DNA of 19,944 nt from Pseudomonadota bacterium (GCA_023412175.1 JAEYOB010000042.1:1-19944), one strand, 5' to 3'; positions 1 to 6,210 are shown, counted from the stretch's first letter. A program made the numbers and translations. Notes: a model not told the origin generated them from the sequence alone.

Positions 1-1
1 A

Positions 2-607
2 TCCGGGCCTGCTCCGAAGCGTGGGCGGGGCGAGCGCCTGACCGACCGCCTCCGCGCTGCCGCCGCCACGGTGCAGGACGGCGTGCAGCACATCACCGCG
101 ACGACGGCGTCTCACGCCGGGCAGGTCGCCGATGCCATGCGCGGCGTTGCAGACAGTGCCCTGGGCGCCGCCCGGCAGCCAGTACCACTCGGCAAGGCGC
201 TCGCGACCGCCGCAGCGAGCACCGCCGCCGGCATGGCCGCCGGCGCGGGGACGGCGCTGCACGCCACGGGGCAGATACCGCCGATCGCTTTCAAGTCCGG
301 CGACGAGAGGGCTTTGTCGGCGGCTGCCGGCCCCGGCGACCGGCTCCAGCCTTTCTTCGTTCGGCCCGACGAGGCCGGACGCGCCGACGGCGTCCTGCGT
401 GCCCAGGGGCTGTCGGCCGACACCCTCGCCAACCGTCTCACCGTTACCCGGGCGCTGCTCGCGCGCCGCGAGAAGGATCCGGCAGCCGTCCCGGGCGAAA
501 CCGCGGCTCTCAGGGCCGGCGTGGACGTGCTCTCAGCCGAGGCCACCCGGCGCACGCAGACGGCTGCCAGGGCCCCCCGCCGCGGCCGTGGCCATGGGAT
601 GGGTTAG
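2..607 (+). CDS. C-terminal part of an unrecognised protein (5' end outside window)
   Basis: The reading frame is open from base 2 to the TAG at 605-607, so the 201 residues seen are the tail of a longer protein that begins left of the window. The first internal GTG/ATG codons have no clear ribosome binding site, which supports a partial gene. The tail is Ala/Arg rich. It has a small-residue stretch (GKALATAAASTAAGMAAGAG) that could be a weak membrane or glycine-zipper-like segment, then a charged C-terminus ending in Arg-Gly residues. I recognise no domain. A position beside conjugation genes would suit the end of a large relaxase or mobilisation protein, but that is only a guess. The next gene starts 45 bp downstream on the same strand. 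Confidence 0.6.
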   Translation, partial: SGPAPKRGRGERLTDRLRAAAATVQDGVQHITATTASHAGQVADAMRGVADSALGAARQPVPLGKALATAAASTAAGMAAGAGTALHATGQIPPIAFKSGDERALSAAAGPGDRLQPFFVRPDEAGRADGVLRAQGLSADTLANRLTVTRALLARREKDPAAVPGETAALRAGVDVLSAEATRRTQTAARAPRRGRGHGMG

Positions 608-652
608 GGCGGATCTTCCGTCCCGGTCCCTCTCCAGCCCCACGAGGACACC

Positions 653-1117
653 ATGCCACCGATGAGAGAAAACCGCAAAAGCTCCGATCCGGCGGCGCTC
701 ATCGAGCGCTTGCGCGAAACCGCGCCGCACACCTACGCGGCCGGTCTCGTGCAGGCCTACCGGCAGATCCGCCTGCGCGGCGAGGATCCGTACTCTGTCC
801 GGCAGCGCCTCGTAGCGCACGCCCAGCAACTCGAAAGCTCCGGCAAGATCCGCCCGGTCGCGGAACGGACCGGCCAGCTCACGACACTGGAGCGCTACGC
901 GGATTCGGTCGGCAAACTGCAGGGAATGGCCGAATCGCCGATGCCAGACGACCGCGACGCGCGCTCTCTGCACAAGAAGAAGATCCGCGCTGCGGAGTTG
1001 ACCTTGGAGCAGCGCGAGGTCGAACTTGTCGAGACGGCGGCGACCGCCCGCGAGGTGGTGCCGAAAACCGCACCTCCACGTGCCAATCGCCGGCCTGCCG
1101 GCCGCGGAATGAGCTGA
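653..1117 (+). CDS. Hypothetical 154-aa charged protein
   Basis: This ATG ORF has a GAGGA ribosome binding site (ACGAGGACACC before the ATG) and follows the previous gene by 45 bp, so the two may be co-transcribed. A second in-frame ATG lies three codons in. The protein is hydrophilic and probably helical, with no signal peptide or membrane segment. Residues about 15-50 (ALIERLRETAPHTYAAGLVQ) look like a helical repeat, and residues about 115-130 are Lys/Glu rich (KKKIRAAELTLEQREVELVE), a possible short coiled coil. No family is recognised. It ends before a convergent pair of small genes and a strong hairpin. Confidence 0.6.
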   Translation: MPPMRENRKSSDPAALIERLRETAPHTYAAGLVQAYRQIRLRGEDPYSVRQRLVAHAQQLESSGKIRPVAERTGQLTTLERYADSVGKLQGMAESPMPDDRDARSLHKKKIRAAELTLEQREVELVETAATAREVVPKTAPPRANRRPAGRGMS

Positions 1118-1150
1118 TAAGGACGGCGCCTGGAGGCATCGGTCTTGTCC

Positions 1151-1187
1151 CCCATCCGCACTTCGCTTGCAGCGAAGTACGGATGGG
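1151..1187. terminator. Long hairpin between convergent genes
   Basis: Two 17-nt arms (CCCATCCGCACTTCGCT and AGCGAAGTACGGATGGG) pair with one mismatch (1159/1179) around a 3-nt loop, TGC. It lies between the stop of the + gene at 1117 and the stop of the - gene at 1265. There is no T-tract on either side, so it is not a textbook intrinsic terminator. A bidirectional transcript-end structure is the simplest reading; a small palindromic repeat element is the alternative. Confidence 0.5.
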
Positions 1188-1264
1188 TTGGATCGAAGTT
1201 GCTTGATGGAAGCCACGCCAATAGCATGGACGCATAAGCTCCTGAATTTTTGGCGGTTTCTGGA

Positions 1265-1462
1265 TCAGGTCGCGGTGCTGGCGGACAGCATGTCGTCCAG
1301 ATCCTCGGCGTTCAGCTCGGTCAGTCCCTCCCGCTCCAGCCGGTCAGCGATGGCCTCCATTTCGAGGCGGACCTCCTTGCAGACGGGACCGTAGAAGCCG
1401 AGCTGCTTGGCCGTCTTGCGGATGCCGGCGATGTATCCGCGGAACTCCTGTTCGGTCGCCAT
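1265..1462 (-). CDS. Hypothetical 65-aa protein
   Basis: A short acidic helical protein (MATEQEFRGYIAGIRKTAKQ at the start) with a GAGGA ribosome binding site nine bases before the ATG (CCGAGGACCCGCACC). It lies 26 bp downstream of another small - strand gene and is probably co-transcribed with it. No membrane segment, cysteine pair or recognised domain is visible. The amphipathic pattern (VRLEMEAIADRLEREGLTEL) suggests a two-helix fold that may dimerise. Function unknown. Confidence 0.6.
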   Translation of the reverse strand: MATEQEFRGYIAGIRKTAKQLGFYGPVCKEVRLEMEAIADRLEREGLTELNAEDLDDMLSASTAT

Positions 1463-1488
1463 GGTGCGGGTCCTCGGTGTGCCGGGGC

Positions 1489-1731
1489 TTAGATAGACAG
1501 TACGAGCACGCGTCCGGCCTCATCGTATCCGTTCTCGATGTCCGATACTGAAACGGCGCCGTATTTGCTGTCGCGTTCGCCAAACCACACGTGCTTGCCT
1601 TGGGTGCGATCCAGTGCGAGCGTGGCCGTTTCTATGGCGCTCACAGGCAAGAGTCCGGTGCCGTTACTCATGGTGACGAAGAGTTCCGGGTCCACCTTGG
1701 ATAGGGCGGCGATCAGGTCCATTACGCGCAT
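1489..1731 (-). CDS. Hypothetical 80-aa protein, DLIxxL-DPE type
   Basis: Starts at an ATG with a good AGGAGA ribosome binding site (CACAGGAGACAAGAC). A second ATG lies three codons in. The opening MRVMDLIAALSKVDPELFVT resembles small phage/plasmid proteins that begin with a helix followed by DPxxxV and a short beta-sheet. The gene at 5656-5934 starts in a similar way (MNILQVRDFLDRLMADGVPT), so the two may be distant paralogues. It is transcribed divergently from the recombinase-like gene at 1883. Function unknown. Confidence 0.6.
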   Translation of the reverse strand: MRVMDLIAALSKVDPELFVTMSNGTGLLPVSAIETATLALDRTQGKHVWFGERDSKYGAVSVSDIENGYDEAGRVLVLSI

Positions 1732-1816
1732 GTCTTGTCTCCTGTGAGAGCGGCATATGGAGGACGCTTCCCACCAACTCCGCTGCGGTTGTTGTCTGTC
1801 GGGTTAACTTCGCTGA

Positions 1817-1845
1817 TTGAGATGTATCTCGTGTCGTGTCATACT
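1817..1845 (+). promoter_or_regulatory. Probable promoter of the recombinase-like gene
   Basis: TTGAGA (1817-1822) matches the -35 consensus at five of six positions. CATACT (1840-1845) matches the -10 at four of six. The spacing is exactly 17 bp. The left arm of the palindrome at 1823-1870 fills the spacer, so a protein bound there would block RNA polymerase. This also argues against the in-frame TTG at 1817 as a start codon. Confidence 0.55.
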
Positions 1846-1870
1846 GCAAGGGCGCTCGACACGAGATACA
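1823..1870. promoter_or_regulatory. Perfect 14-bp inverted repeat (operator or recombination site)
   Basis: TGTATCTCGTGTCG at 1823-1836 is exactly complementary to CGACACGAGATACA at 1857-1870, with a 20-bp spacer. The left arm sits between the -35 and -10 boxes and the right arm just after the expected transcription start. Two equal half-sites two to three helical turns apart suit a dimeric DNA-binding protein. The adjacent resolvase-like protein is the obvious candidate, as autorepressor or as recombinase at a res-like site. Confidence 0.6.
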
Positions 1871-1882
1871 AAAAGTTTTTGG

Positions 1883-2530
1883 ATGCCGACTGATCGAGGA
1901 TACATTCGCCAGACCCGAAACGGCCCGCCAGTCGCGCGACAGATGGACGCGTTGCGCGCCGCTGGCGTGACAGTGGACGGCGCCTATCCGCCAGTCTACT
2001 GCGACCGTCTTGCCGATCAGCGGCGGCACCGCGCAGCGGGTGGGGATGCCCTGACGGAGCGCGTTCGGGTACTCGCGGATCTTCGACCGGGTGCCCGGCT
2101 CGTGGTGGCGTCCCTCGACCGGCTGGGCGTCTCGGCTGGCGATATCCGCGCTGTTGTGGATGAGCTGATAGACCGCGGTTGCGCGGTGCACGACGCTGCG
2201 GCAGGCGTCACCTACGATGCCAACACGCCGAGGTCCTCCCTGTCGGCCGCCACGCTGGAGGCGGAGCGCACACTGAAGGCTGAGCGGGTTAAAAAGGCTG
2301 CCGCCGTGCGGGCCGAACGGATCGCGGCCGGTGTGAAGGCCGCCGTGGGCGGCAACAAGGGATGGAACCCGACGCCTGAGGAAGAGGCTGCGGCCAAGGC
2401 GCTGTGGAACGATCTGTCGTTGACGCAGGCCGAGGCGGCGGCGGCGGCAGGCGTTGCTCCGATCACTCTGCGCCGCCGCTTTGGCGCGCGTGGCGCCCCC
2501 CGTGGTCGCCGCAAGACACAATCTGCATGA
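1883..2530 (+). CDS. Serine-recombinase (resolvase)-like protein, probably catalytically inactive
   Basis: This 215-aa protein has the layout of the resolvase/invertase family. Its N-terminus (GYIRQTRNGPPVARQMDALR) aligns with the family's YxRVSTxxQ...Q motif, and ARLVVASLDRLGVSAGDI (71-88) aligns with the conserved LDRLGR helix. A helix-turn-helix near the C-terminus (LSLTQAEAAAAAGVAPITLR, 178-197) would bind DNA. The catalytic serine position holds Thr11, no serine occurs before residue 77, and the last arginine of DRLGR is Val83. By family knowledge it should not form the phosphoserine intermediate, so a DNA-binding regulator or a relic is more likely. I chose ATG 1883 because the upstream TTG overlaps the -35 box; no good ribosome binding site is visible. 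Its stop overlaps the next possible start (ATGA). Confidence 0.7.
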   Translation: MPTDRGYIRQTRNGPPVARQMDALRAAGVTVDGAYPPVYCDRLADQRRHRAAGGDALTERVRVLADLRPGARLVVASLDRLGVSAGDIRAVVDELIDRGCAVHDAAAGVTYDANTPRSSLSAATLEAERTLKAERVKKAAAVRAERIAAGVKAAVGGNKGWNPTPEEEAAAKALWNDLSLTQAEAAAAAGVAPITLRRRFGARGAPRGRRKTQSA

Positions 2531-3174
2531 GGAGTAAATATTGCGTGATGAGGGAAATGCGGCAGAAAAAATCTTTACCTAGCGCAGCGTGGCCGACAGA
2601 TCCGACTCTGGAGGAGCGCGCCACACAGTTTCTTCGGCATCCTGCGCGATCCTTGTGCCGTGGCGACGGCGGTGTATTGGAGTGGCCCAGGGCTGAAGGA
2701 ACTCTCTTTTCGCTACCGTTCATTACCGCGTATAGCTGCGGCAAGCCCGTAGGATACATTCAAAACGTCGGGATTTCCCCTGCAGAAAAACTAGCAATCG
2801 TATGCCACATAGCCGTGGAAAAAGACCTCGCTTTATGCAAGGCTTTGCGGGAGAAAAGAATTGCTGAAACACTTGCTCGCGCGTTTAGGACTCACGTGAA
2901 ACTCCACTATGGGGTCGAAAGAATTATTTTCCGAGAAAATCATCATGACTATTGGGAGCTGCCTTATGGAAGATTTTTCCGCCGTCTTGGTGCTGTTCCT
3001 CGGAAATTTGCGAACAATCCACGGCCGGACTGGCATTGGTATTGGGGAGCATCGAAGAACGAGAAGGTGCCAGGTGAGGAGTGGGAAGGAAGCCCTCCGA
3101 GAAAAATAGAAATCCCTCAACCACCCTACTTGCAATGGGGTGGGGAGAGCCCGCGCACCGATCACGGGGAGTGA
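2527..3174 (+). CDS. GNAT-acetyltransferase-like protein, foreign-looking
   Basis: The ATG at 2527 overlaps the previous stop (ATGA). GTG 2545 or ATG 2548 are alternatives behind the sequence GAGGAGTAAA. The 215-aa product has a central segment (about 90-157) that reads like a GNAT fold: a strand with IAV, a helix (REKRIAETLARAF), then IIFREN and YGRFFRRLGA, close to the usual Y-x-FF-x-x-LGA ending of acetyltransferases. The acetyl-CoA loop is degenerate (REKRIA instead of RGxGIG), so activity is uncertain. The base composition is clearly lower in GC than its neighbours, which suggests recent transfer. The C-terminus is rich in Trp, Pro and Gly. It could instead be an unrelated phage-type protein. 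Confidence 0.6.
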   Translation: MRSKYCVMREMRQKKSLPSAAWPTDPTLEERATQFLRHPARSLCRGDGGVLEWPRAEGTLFSLPFITAYSCGKPVGYIQNVGISPAEKLAIVCHIAVEKDLALCKALREKRIAETLARAFRTHVKLHYGVERIIFRENHHDYWELPYGRFFRRLGAVPRKFANNPRPDWHWYWGASKNEKVPGEEWEGSPPRKIEIPQPPYLQWGGESPRTDHGE

Positions 3175-3266
3175 CCCGCAGCTTCTGATGTAGCTTTCGA
3201 TCTAGGGTATCTCACAGCCGGCCGTGCAACTTTGAAAAAACATCCATCTTATGAGCCTGGAACGAT

Positions 3267-3476
3267 ATGGCTGCATATACCGCGATCATACGAGTGACTG
3301 TGATCACTCGGCACGCTGTGCAGCCGATTATTCGGCATATGGCGGTGACACTTGAGGCGGCCAGCTTCGCCGAAGCCTATGCCGAAGCCCAGCAGCACGT
3401 TACGCCGCTCTCGGAAGGCAACGCGAGCGAACTGGTGGCGCTTGGTCTTTCTGAGCACGTAACTCTGTCGATTTAA
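3267..3476 (+). CDS. Hypothetical 69-aa protein
   Basis: A small ORF with a weak ribosome binding site (CCTGGAACGAT before the ATG). It reads MAAYTAIIRVTVITRHAVQP, then an Ala/Glu-rich helix (LEAASFAEAYAEAQQHVTPL), suggesting a strand-strand-helix fold. Its stop codon lies inside leader B (CTGTCGATTTAAGGAG), which supplies the ribosome binding site of the next gene, so translation of the two is probably coupled. No recognised family. An overlapping ORF on the other strand looks less convincing. Confidence 0.5.
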   Translation: MAAYTAIIRVTVITRHAVQPIIRHMAVTLEAASFAEAYAEAQQHVTPLSEGNASELVALGLSEHVTLSI

Positions 3477-3480
3477 GGAG
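3465..3480 (+). repeat. Leader B, copy 1
   Basis: CTGTCGATTTAAGGAG. An identical 16-mer occurs at 5634-5649, and a near copy (GTCGAATTAAGGAG) at 8470-8483. In this copy the TAA is the stop of the upstream gene and AAGGAG is the ribosome binding site of the gene at 3489. Confidence 0.7.
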
Positions 3481-3488
3481 GACTTCCG

Positions 3489-4145
3489 ATGCGAATACGG
3501 CTCCTCAATGTTTTGAGTTTAGTGACGGCAGTTATCGTGTCGCTCCTCCTTTGTACTGCTGGCAAGGCTGACACACGCGTTCACTCTTTCGATATTCTGA
3601 CGTGGCGCCTTGGGAACCCGCCCCCTTCGCCTGTTGACGCAAACATTCGAGTGCTGCGTACCGACACCATGCGTCGATGCGACACCGCGTATCAGCAGCG
3701 GATCATCGGCCGCACTGCGGATAGCGCCTCGGACGAGATCGAAATCGATTATCTTTACGACGTGAACGGTCCCGGACTTGTAACCCGCATTTTCCGGCGC
3801 GCGCGCTACGCTGTATCGACGGAGGAAATGCTAAATGCTGTAATCACAAAGTATGGGAAAGTAGATAGCCAATCATATGAGCCGCGGAAGCGGGGACTTC
3901 AGTGTGGCTATGATTGTATGGAGAGACATGTGCTGAGATGGGGCGAGGAAGCGACCGCATCGCTGACTGTGACTGTTTTTCCTCAAGCCTATATGTCCAA
4001 CGGTAAGCCTATCGGCTTTTTTACGGCGGAACTCAGGGACAAGGTCATAGAAAGCAGTCATAAAACGTCTGTATTCGAAAAGAGCGCTGCAGCGATAGCT
4101 GCGTGCGACGCAGCTAGATCAGCCGCAACAAAGCCCCGGCTATAA
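3489..4145 (+). CDS. Secreted/periplasmic hypothetical protein
   Basis: This 218-aa protein has a strong AAGGAGG ribosome binding site seven bases before the ATG. The first 28 residues form a clear Sec signal peptide: MRIR, a hydrophobic core (LNVLSLVTAVIVSLLLCTAG), then a K/D boundary near residue 26. The mature part contains CGYDC and three other cysteines, so disulfide bonds are possible, with predicted beta strands (EIDYLYDV, TASLTVTVFP, IGFFTAEL). No family is recognised. GC content is lower than the surrounding plasmid genes, similar to the gene at 2527. It follows the small gene at 3267 by 12 bp and is probably in one transcript with it. Confidence 0.65.
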   Translation: MRIRLLNVLSLVTAVIVSLLLCTAGKADTRVHSFDILTWRLGNPPPSPVDANIRVLRTDTMRRCDTAYQQRIIGRTADSASDEIEIDYLYDVNGPGLVTRIFRRARYAVSTEEMLNAVITKYGKVDSQSYEPRKRGLQCGYDCMERHVLRWGEEATASLTVTVFPQAYMSNGKPIGFFTAELRDKVIESSHKTSVFEKSAAAIAACDAARSAATKPRL

Positions 4146-4162
4146 GCAGCCCGAGGACGCCA

Positions 4163-4444
4163 ATGAACCGCACACCCATCACGGAGCCGGCCGACGCGCT
4201 GGAGATCTTGGCCTCTGACCCGGCCGAGCGGATCATCCGCACGCACATCGAGGGCGGTAGCGAGTGGCACCTTGAGCGGGATCGCCGCGAGGTGACCGGC
4301 GCCGTAGTTGAGCTGCTGCGCCGTGGTGGGCCGCTGCTGGAGCGCTTTGACGGCCATCTCGTGCCGGTGGCCGGTGGCCTGCTGGCGGGCGCCGCCATGG
4401 CGCAGACGTTCATTTGGCGCCCCGAGCGGGCGCCGGTCCATTAA
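4163..4444 (+). CDS. Hypothetical 93-aa protein
   Basis: ATG preceded by CCCGAGGACGCCA, which gives a GAGG ribosome binding site. It starts 17 bp after the secreted protein gene and ends 18 bp before the next, consistent with an operon. The product starts with a charged helix-rich region (ADALEILASDPAERIIRTHI) and ends with a glycine/alanine-rich stretch (VPVAGGLLAGAAMAQTFIW) that might contact a membrane weakly. Its GC content is that of the plasmid backbone. Function not recognised. The long ORF on the opposite strand over 4058-5317 is a shadow. Confidence 0.55.
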   Translation: MNRTPITEPADALEILASDPAERIIRTHIEGGSEWHLERDRREVTGAVVELLRRGGPLLERFDGHLVPVAGGLLAGAAMAQTFIWRPERAPVH

Positions 4445-4462
4445 GGGAGCAAAGGCCAGAAC

Positions 4463-4879
4463 ATGTTGGAAATTACCGACCCTTTGGTAGCCAAGTGGAT
4501 GCAGACACTCATCAGTGGCGTTCCCAAGACCATGGACAACCGAGAAGGGTGGCGGAGGATGGCCGGGTCTAATTCGGCCGTGGCGCTCGCCTTGCGCGTC
4601 GGCGCGCTTACCGTGATCGGGCGGGGGGATTCGGAACTCCTGCTGGACTGTCTTGGTGAAACCGAGGCGGAGGCCGAGGCCGCTGTCATGGGTCATGCCC
4701 ATTACGGCCGCGTCTTCCGACGCCGCGTCGTGGACGTTCCCGCATTGAGGGATCTCATGGAAGCGGAGGTCGCGGCGTTGACGGCGACGGCGGGCGCTAC
4801 GCCCGTCGTGATCAATGATCCGCACGGTGAGCTGTTCCCCTGGCCCGGTGGCAATCCGCCGACCTTCCAAAAAGTCTGA
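4463..4879 (+). CDS. Hypothetical 138-aa protein
   Basis: The ORF starts at an ATG after TTAAGGGAGCAAAGGCCAGAAC, where the AAGGGAGCAA core resembles leader A. The product is soluble and acidic, with a helical N-terminal half and a C-terminal half containing PVVINDPHGELFPWPGG. No known catalytic motif or cysteine pattern is seen. It ends five bases before an orphan copy of leader A and the BrnT promoter region, so it is the last array gene before the toxin-antitoxin module. Confidence 0.55.
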   Translation: MLEITDPLVAKWMQTLISGVPKTMDNREGWRRMAGSNSAVALALRVGALTVIGRGDSELLLDCLGETEAEAEAAVMGHAHYGRVFRRRVVDVPALRDLMEAEVAALTATAGATPVVINDPHGELFPWPGGNPPTFQKV

Positions 4880-4884
4880 GACAT

Positions 4885-4900
4885 TCTGGAAACGGAGCAA
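4885..4900 (+). repeat. Leader A, orphan copy
   Basis: TCTGGAAACGGAGCAA. Four related copies lie directly before gene starts at 6211, 6685, 7733 and 8165. This one is followed by the toxin-antitoxin control region and not by a start codon, so its gene appears to be missing. Confidence 0.6.
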
Positions 4901-4902
4901 TA

Positions 4903-4952
4903 TACGGACAGGCCGTAGTTTTCTCTTGCGCGTAGTACGGACAGGCCGTAGT
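4903..4952 (+). promoter_or_regulatory. Operator direct repeats and promoter of the BrnT module
   Basis: TACGGACAGGCCGTAGT occurs exactly twice, at 4903-4919 and 4936-4952, 33 bp apart (about three helical turns). Each copy contains the inverted half-sites TACGG and CCGTA. The second copy overlaps a plausible -10 (TAGTAT, 4949-4954) placed 17 bp after TTGCGC (4926-4931). This is the expected layout for autorepression by an HTH antitoxin or the toxin-antitoxin complex. Confidence 0.6.
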
Positions 4953-4978
4953 ATGGAGGTGTCAACACGGGGGCTGGA

Positions 4979-5236
4979 ATGTTCTGCTGGGACGAGGCCA
5001 AGAACGCGACCAACATCGAAAAGCACGGCGTGGGCTTCGCTGCCGCCGCCCTGCTGTTCGAGGCCCTGACCGCCGAAATCCCAGACGCCCGTTATGCCTA
5101 TGGCGAGACGCGCATCAACGCCTATGGCTACATCGCTGGCCGTCTGTTCGTCTGCACCTACGCGCCGCGCTGCGGCTGGCGCCACGTCATTTCGATGCGC
5201 AAGGCCAATGCCCGAGAGGTCCGACGCTATGGGTAA
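4979..5236 (+). CDS. brnT: BrnT family toxin (RelE-fold ribonuclease)
   Basis: This 85-aa protein shows the BrnT pattern in order: an FxWDEAKNATNIEKHGV opening, a middle helix with LLFEALTAEI, D-x-R-x-AYGETRINAYGYIAGRLFVCTY, and the closing ISMRKANAREVRRY. BrnT toxins are RelE-fold ribonucleases that stop translation and are neutralised by the partner antitoxin. The length is typical. The only purine-rich stretch before the ATG is GGGGGCTGGA. The antitoxin ATG lies inside the toxin's last codons (8-bp overlap), so the two are translationally coupled. Two direct repeats upstream are the likely autoregulatory sites. Confidence 0.9.
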   Translation: MFCWDEAKNATNIEKHGVGFAAAALLFEALTAEIPDARYAYGETRINAYGYIAGRLFVCTYAPRCGWRHVISMRKANAREVRRYG

Positions 5237-5609
5237 CAAGCTGACCAACGAACAGCGAGCCGCCGCTCTGGCGGCTATCGACTGGAAGCGGATCGACGCC
5301 ATGACGGACGAGGACATTGCCCGTCAGATCGCCGAAAACCCCGACGCGGCTCCCGACATGTCCGATGCTCCGCCCGAGGCCGTGCATGTTGTTCACCCGC
5401 CCGGCGGCGTCAATGTCCGCGGCATTCGTGCCAAGCTCGATCTGACCCAGGCCGAGTTCGCGGCACGCTTCGGGCTTTCTTTGGGCACCCTGCGCGACTG
5501 GGAGCAGGGCCGCAAGCAGCCCGAACCGGCCACCCGCACCCTGCTGTTCGTGATCGAGCAGACGCCGGACGTGGTTGCGGCTGTGGTGGCGCGGAATGCT
5601 GCGGCCTGA
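5229..5609 (+). CDS. HTH antitoxin partner of BrnT
   Basis: The 126-aa product starts at an ATG overlapping the toxin end. The N-terminal part (IDWKRIDAMTDEDIARQI, residues 17-34) matches the TDEDI region typical of BrnT-binding antitoxins. The C-terminal part (about 62-115, with DLTQAEFAARFGLSLGTLRD and WEQGRKQPEP) is an XRE/NadS-like helix-turn-helix rather than the ribbon-helix-helix of classical BrnA. The N-terminus should wrap the toxin, and the HTH should bind the repeats at 4903-4952. Function as antitoxin is inferred from family and position. Confidence 0.85.
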   Translation: MGNKLTNEQRAAALAAIDWKRIDAMTDEDIARQIAENPDAAPDMSDAPPEAVHVVHPPGGVNVRGIRAKLDLTQAEFAARFGLSLGTLRDWEQGRKQPEPATRTLLFVIEQTPDVVAAVVARNAAA

Positions 5610-5633
5610 TTTGCCCCTGGCGTCAAACCTAAC

Positions 5634-5649
5634 CTGTCGATTTAAGGAG
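5634..5649 (+). repeat. Leader B, copy 2
   Basis: CTGTCGATTTAAGGAG, identical to 3465-3480. No gene ends at its TAA; the antitoxin already stopped at 5609. The bases before it (TAACCTGTCG) resemble the tail of the gene at 3267 (TAACTCTGTCG), so it may be the surviving end of a lost paralogue. Confidence 0.6.
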
Positions 5650-5655
5650 CCCAGC

Positions 5656-5934
5656 ATGAACATCCTTCAGGTTCGTGACTTTTTGGACCGGCTGATGGCC
5701 GATGGCGTACCGACAGACACGCCGCTGTGCGTGGTGGTGGAGGATCTGCCTGTCGAGGTCGCGGAGGCGGAGTTGCTGACCGGCCGCTTCCAGAAGGATC
5801 CCGCGCCGAAGATGCCGGGGTGGAATCCGCAGACCGGTCAGTTCCTCCTGCTGGGGCCCTGGAACGCCGATCGGTTCTCCGTCACCGAGGAGGGCGCAGG
5901 CTACACGGCTCAGGAGATTGCCGATGAGTCCTGA
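5656..5934 (+). CDS. Hypothetical 92-aa protein
   Basis: The ATG at 5656 follows AAGGAG of leader B by six bases. The product opens with a helix (MNILQVRDFLDRLMADGVPT), then DTPLCVVVEDLPVEVAEAEL and an aromatic, proline-containing middle (GWNPQTGQFLLLGPWNADRF). The opening and the strand after it resemble the small gene at 1489-1731, so the two may be one family of plasmid proteins. No catalytic motif is visible. Upstream in-frame codons are open but lie before the ribosome binding site. Confidence 0.6.
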   Translation: MNILQVRDFLDRLMADGVPTDTPLCVVVEDLPVEVAEAELLTGRFQKDPAPKMPGWNPQTGQFLLLGPWNADRFSVTEEGAGYTAQEIADES

Positions 5935-5935
5935 G

Positions 5936-6142
5936 AATACATAGCACGGCTGCTCTTGGCAGAGTCCTGCGACAACCGAAGCCAGTCCGATAAAACATAG
6001 CCCGGTCCCGTCACCCCTTTTGAAGCGCAGCCTTACATTATCGTCGCGCATCAGATTAATCGTTTCCAAGCGCGTAGCCAATATGCCTCGGCCTATGTAT
6101 TTGCCGGACAGGCTATGTATACTCGACTGTGCTATGTTATTC
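5936..6142. promoter_or_regulatory. Cluster of CTATGT operator-like repeats in a 270-bp gene-free region
   Basis: The gap 5935-6204 has no credible gene. It contains five copies of a motif around GGCTATGTAT. ACATAG (opposite orientation) lies at 5939-5944 and 5995-6000, and CTATGT at 6093-6098, 6113-6118 and 6132-6137. The three right copies are spaced 20 and 19 bp, about two helical turns. The copy at 6105-6113 also carries CGGACAGGC, the core of the BrnT operator repeats. TATACT (6118-6123) is a good -10 box without a clear -35. It probably controls the gene at 6211. Confidence 0.55.
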
Positions 6143-6186
6143 CATGACTCACCGAGCCACCGCCGGCCCAGCCCTCTAACATCTGA

Positions 6187-6204
6187 TCTCCAGAAACGGA
6201 GCGA
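6187..6204 (+). repeat. Leader A, divergent copy
   Basis: TCTCCAGAAACGGAGCGA. It shares GAAACGGAGC with the orphan copy at 4885. GGAG (6198-6201) serves the ATG at 6211 with nine-base spacing. Confidence 0.5.
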
Positions 6205-6210
6205 ATGACT

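Noticed and set aside
1817..1882. TTG start adding 22 residues to the recombinase-like protein
   Set aside because: The TTG is the first half of a good -35 box and has no ribosome binding site; the added residues translate the palindrome.
1664..2521. Minus-strand ORF of 285 aa opposite the recombinase-like gene
   Set aside because: Shadow frame; the + strand shows resolvase motifs and a promoter.
4058..5317. Long minus-strand ORF of 419 aa
   Set aside because: It lies opposite several genes with ribosome binding sites and family matches (BrnT and antitoxin); composition is of a GC-rich shadow frame.
6020..6208. 62-aa plus-strand ORF in the CTATGT cluster
   Set aside because: No ribosome binding site, and it runs through operator repeats and leader A of the next gene.
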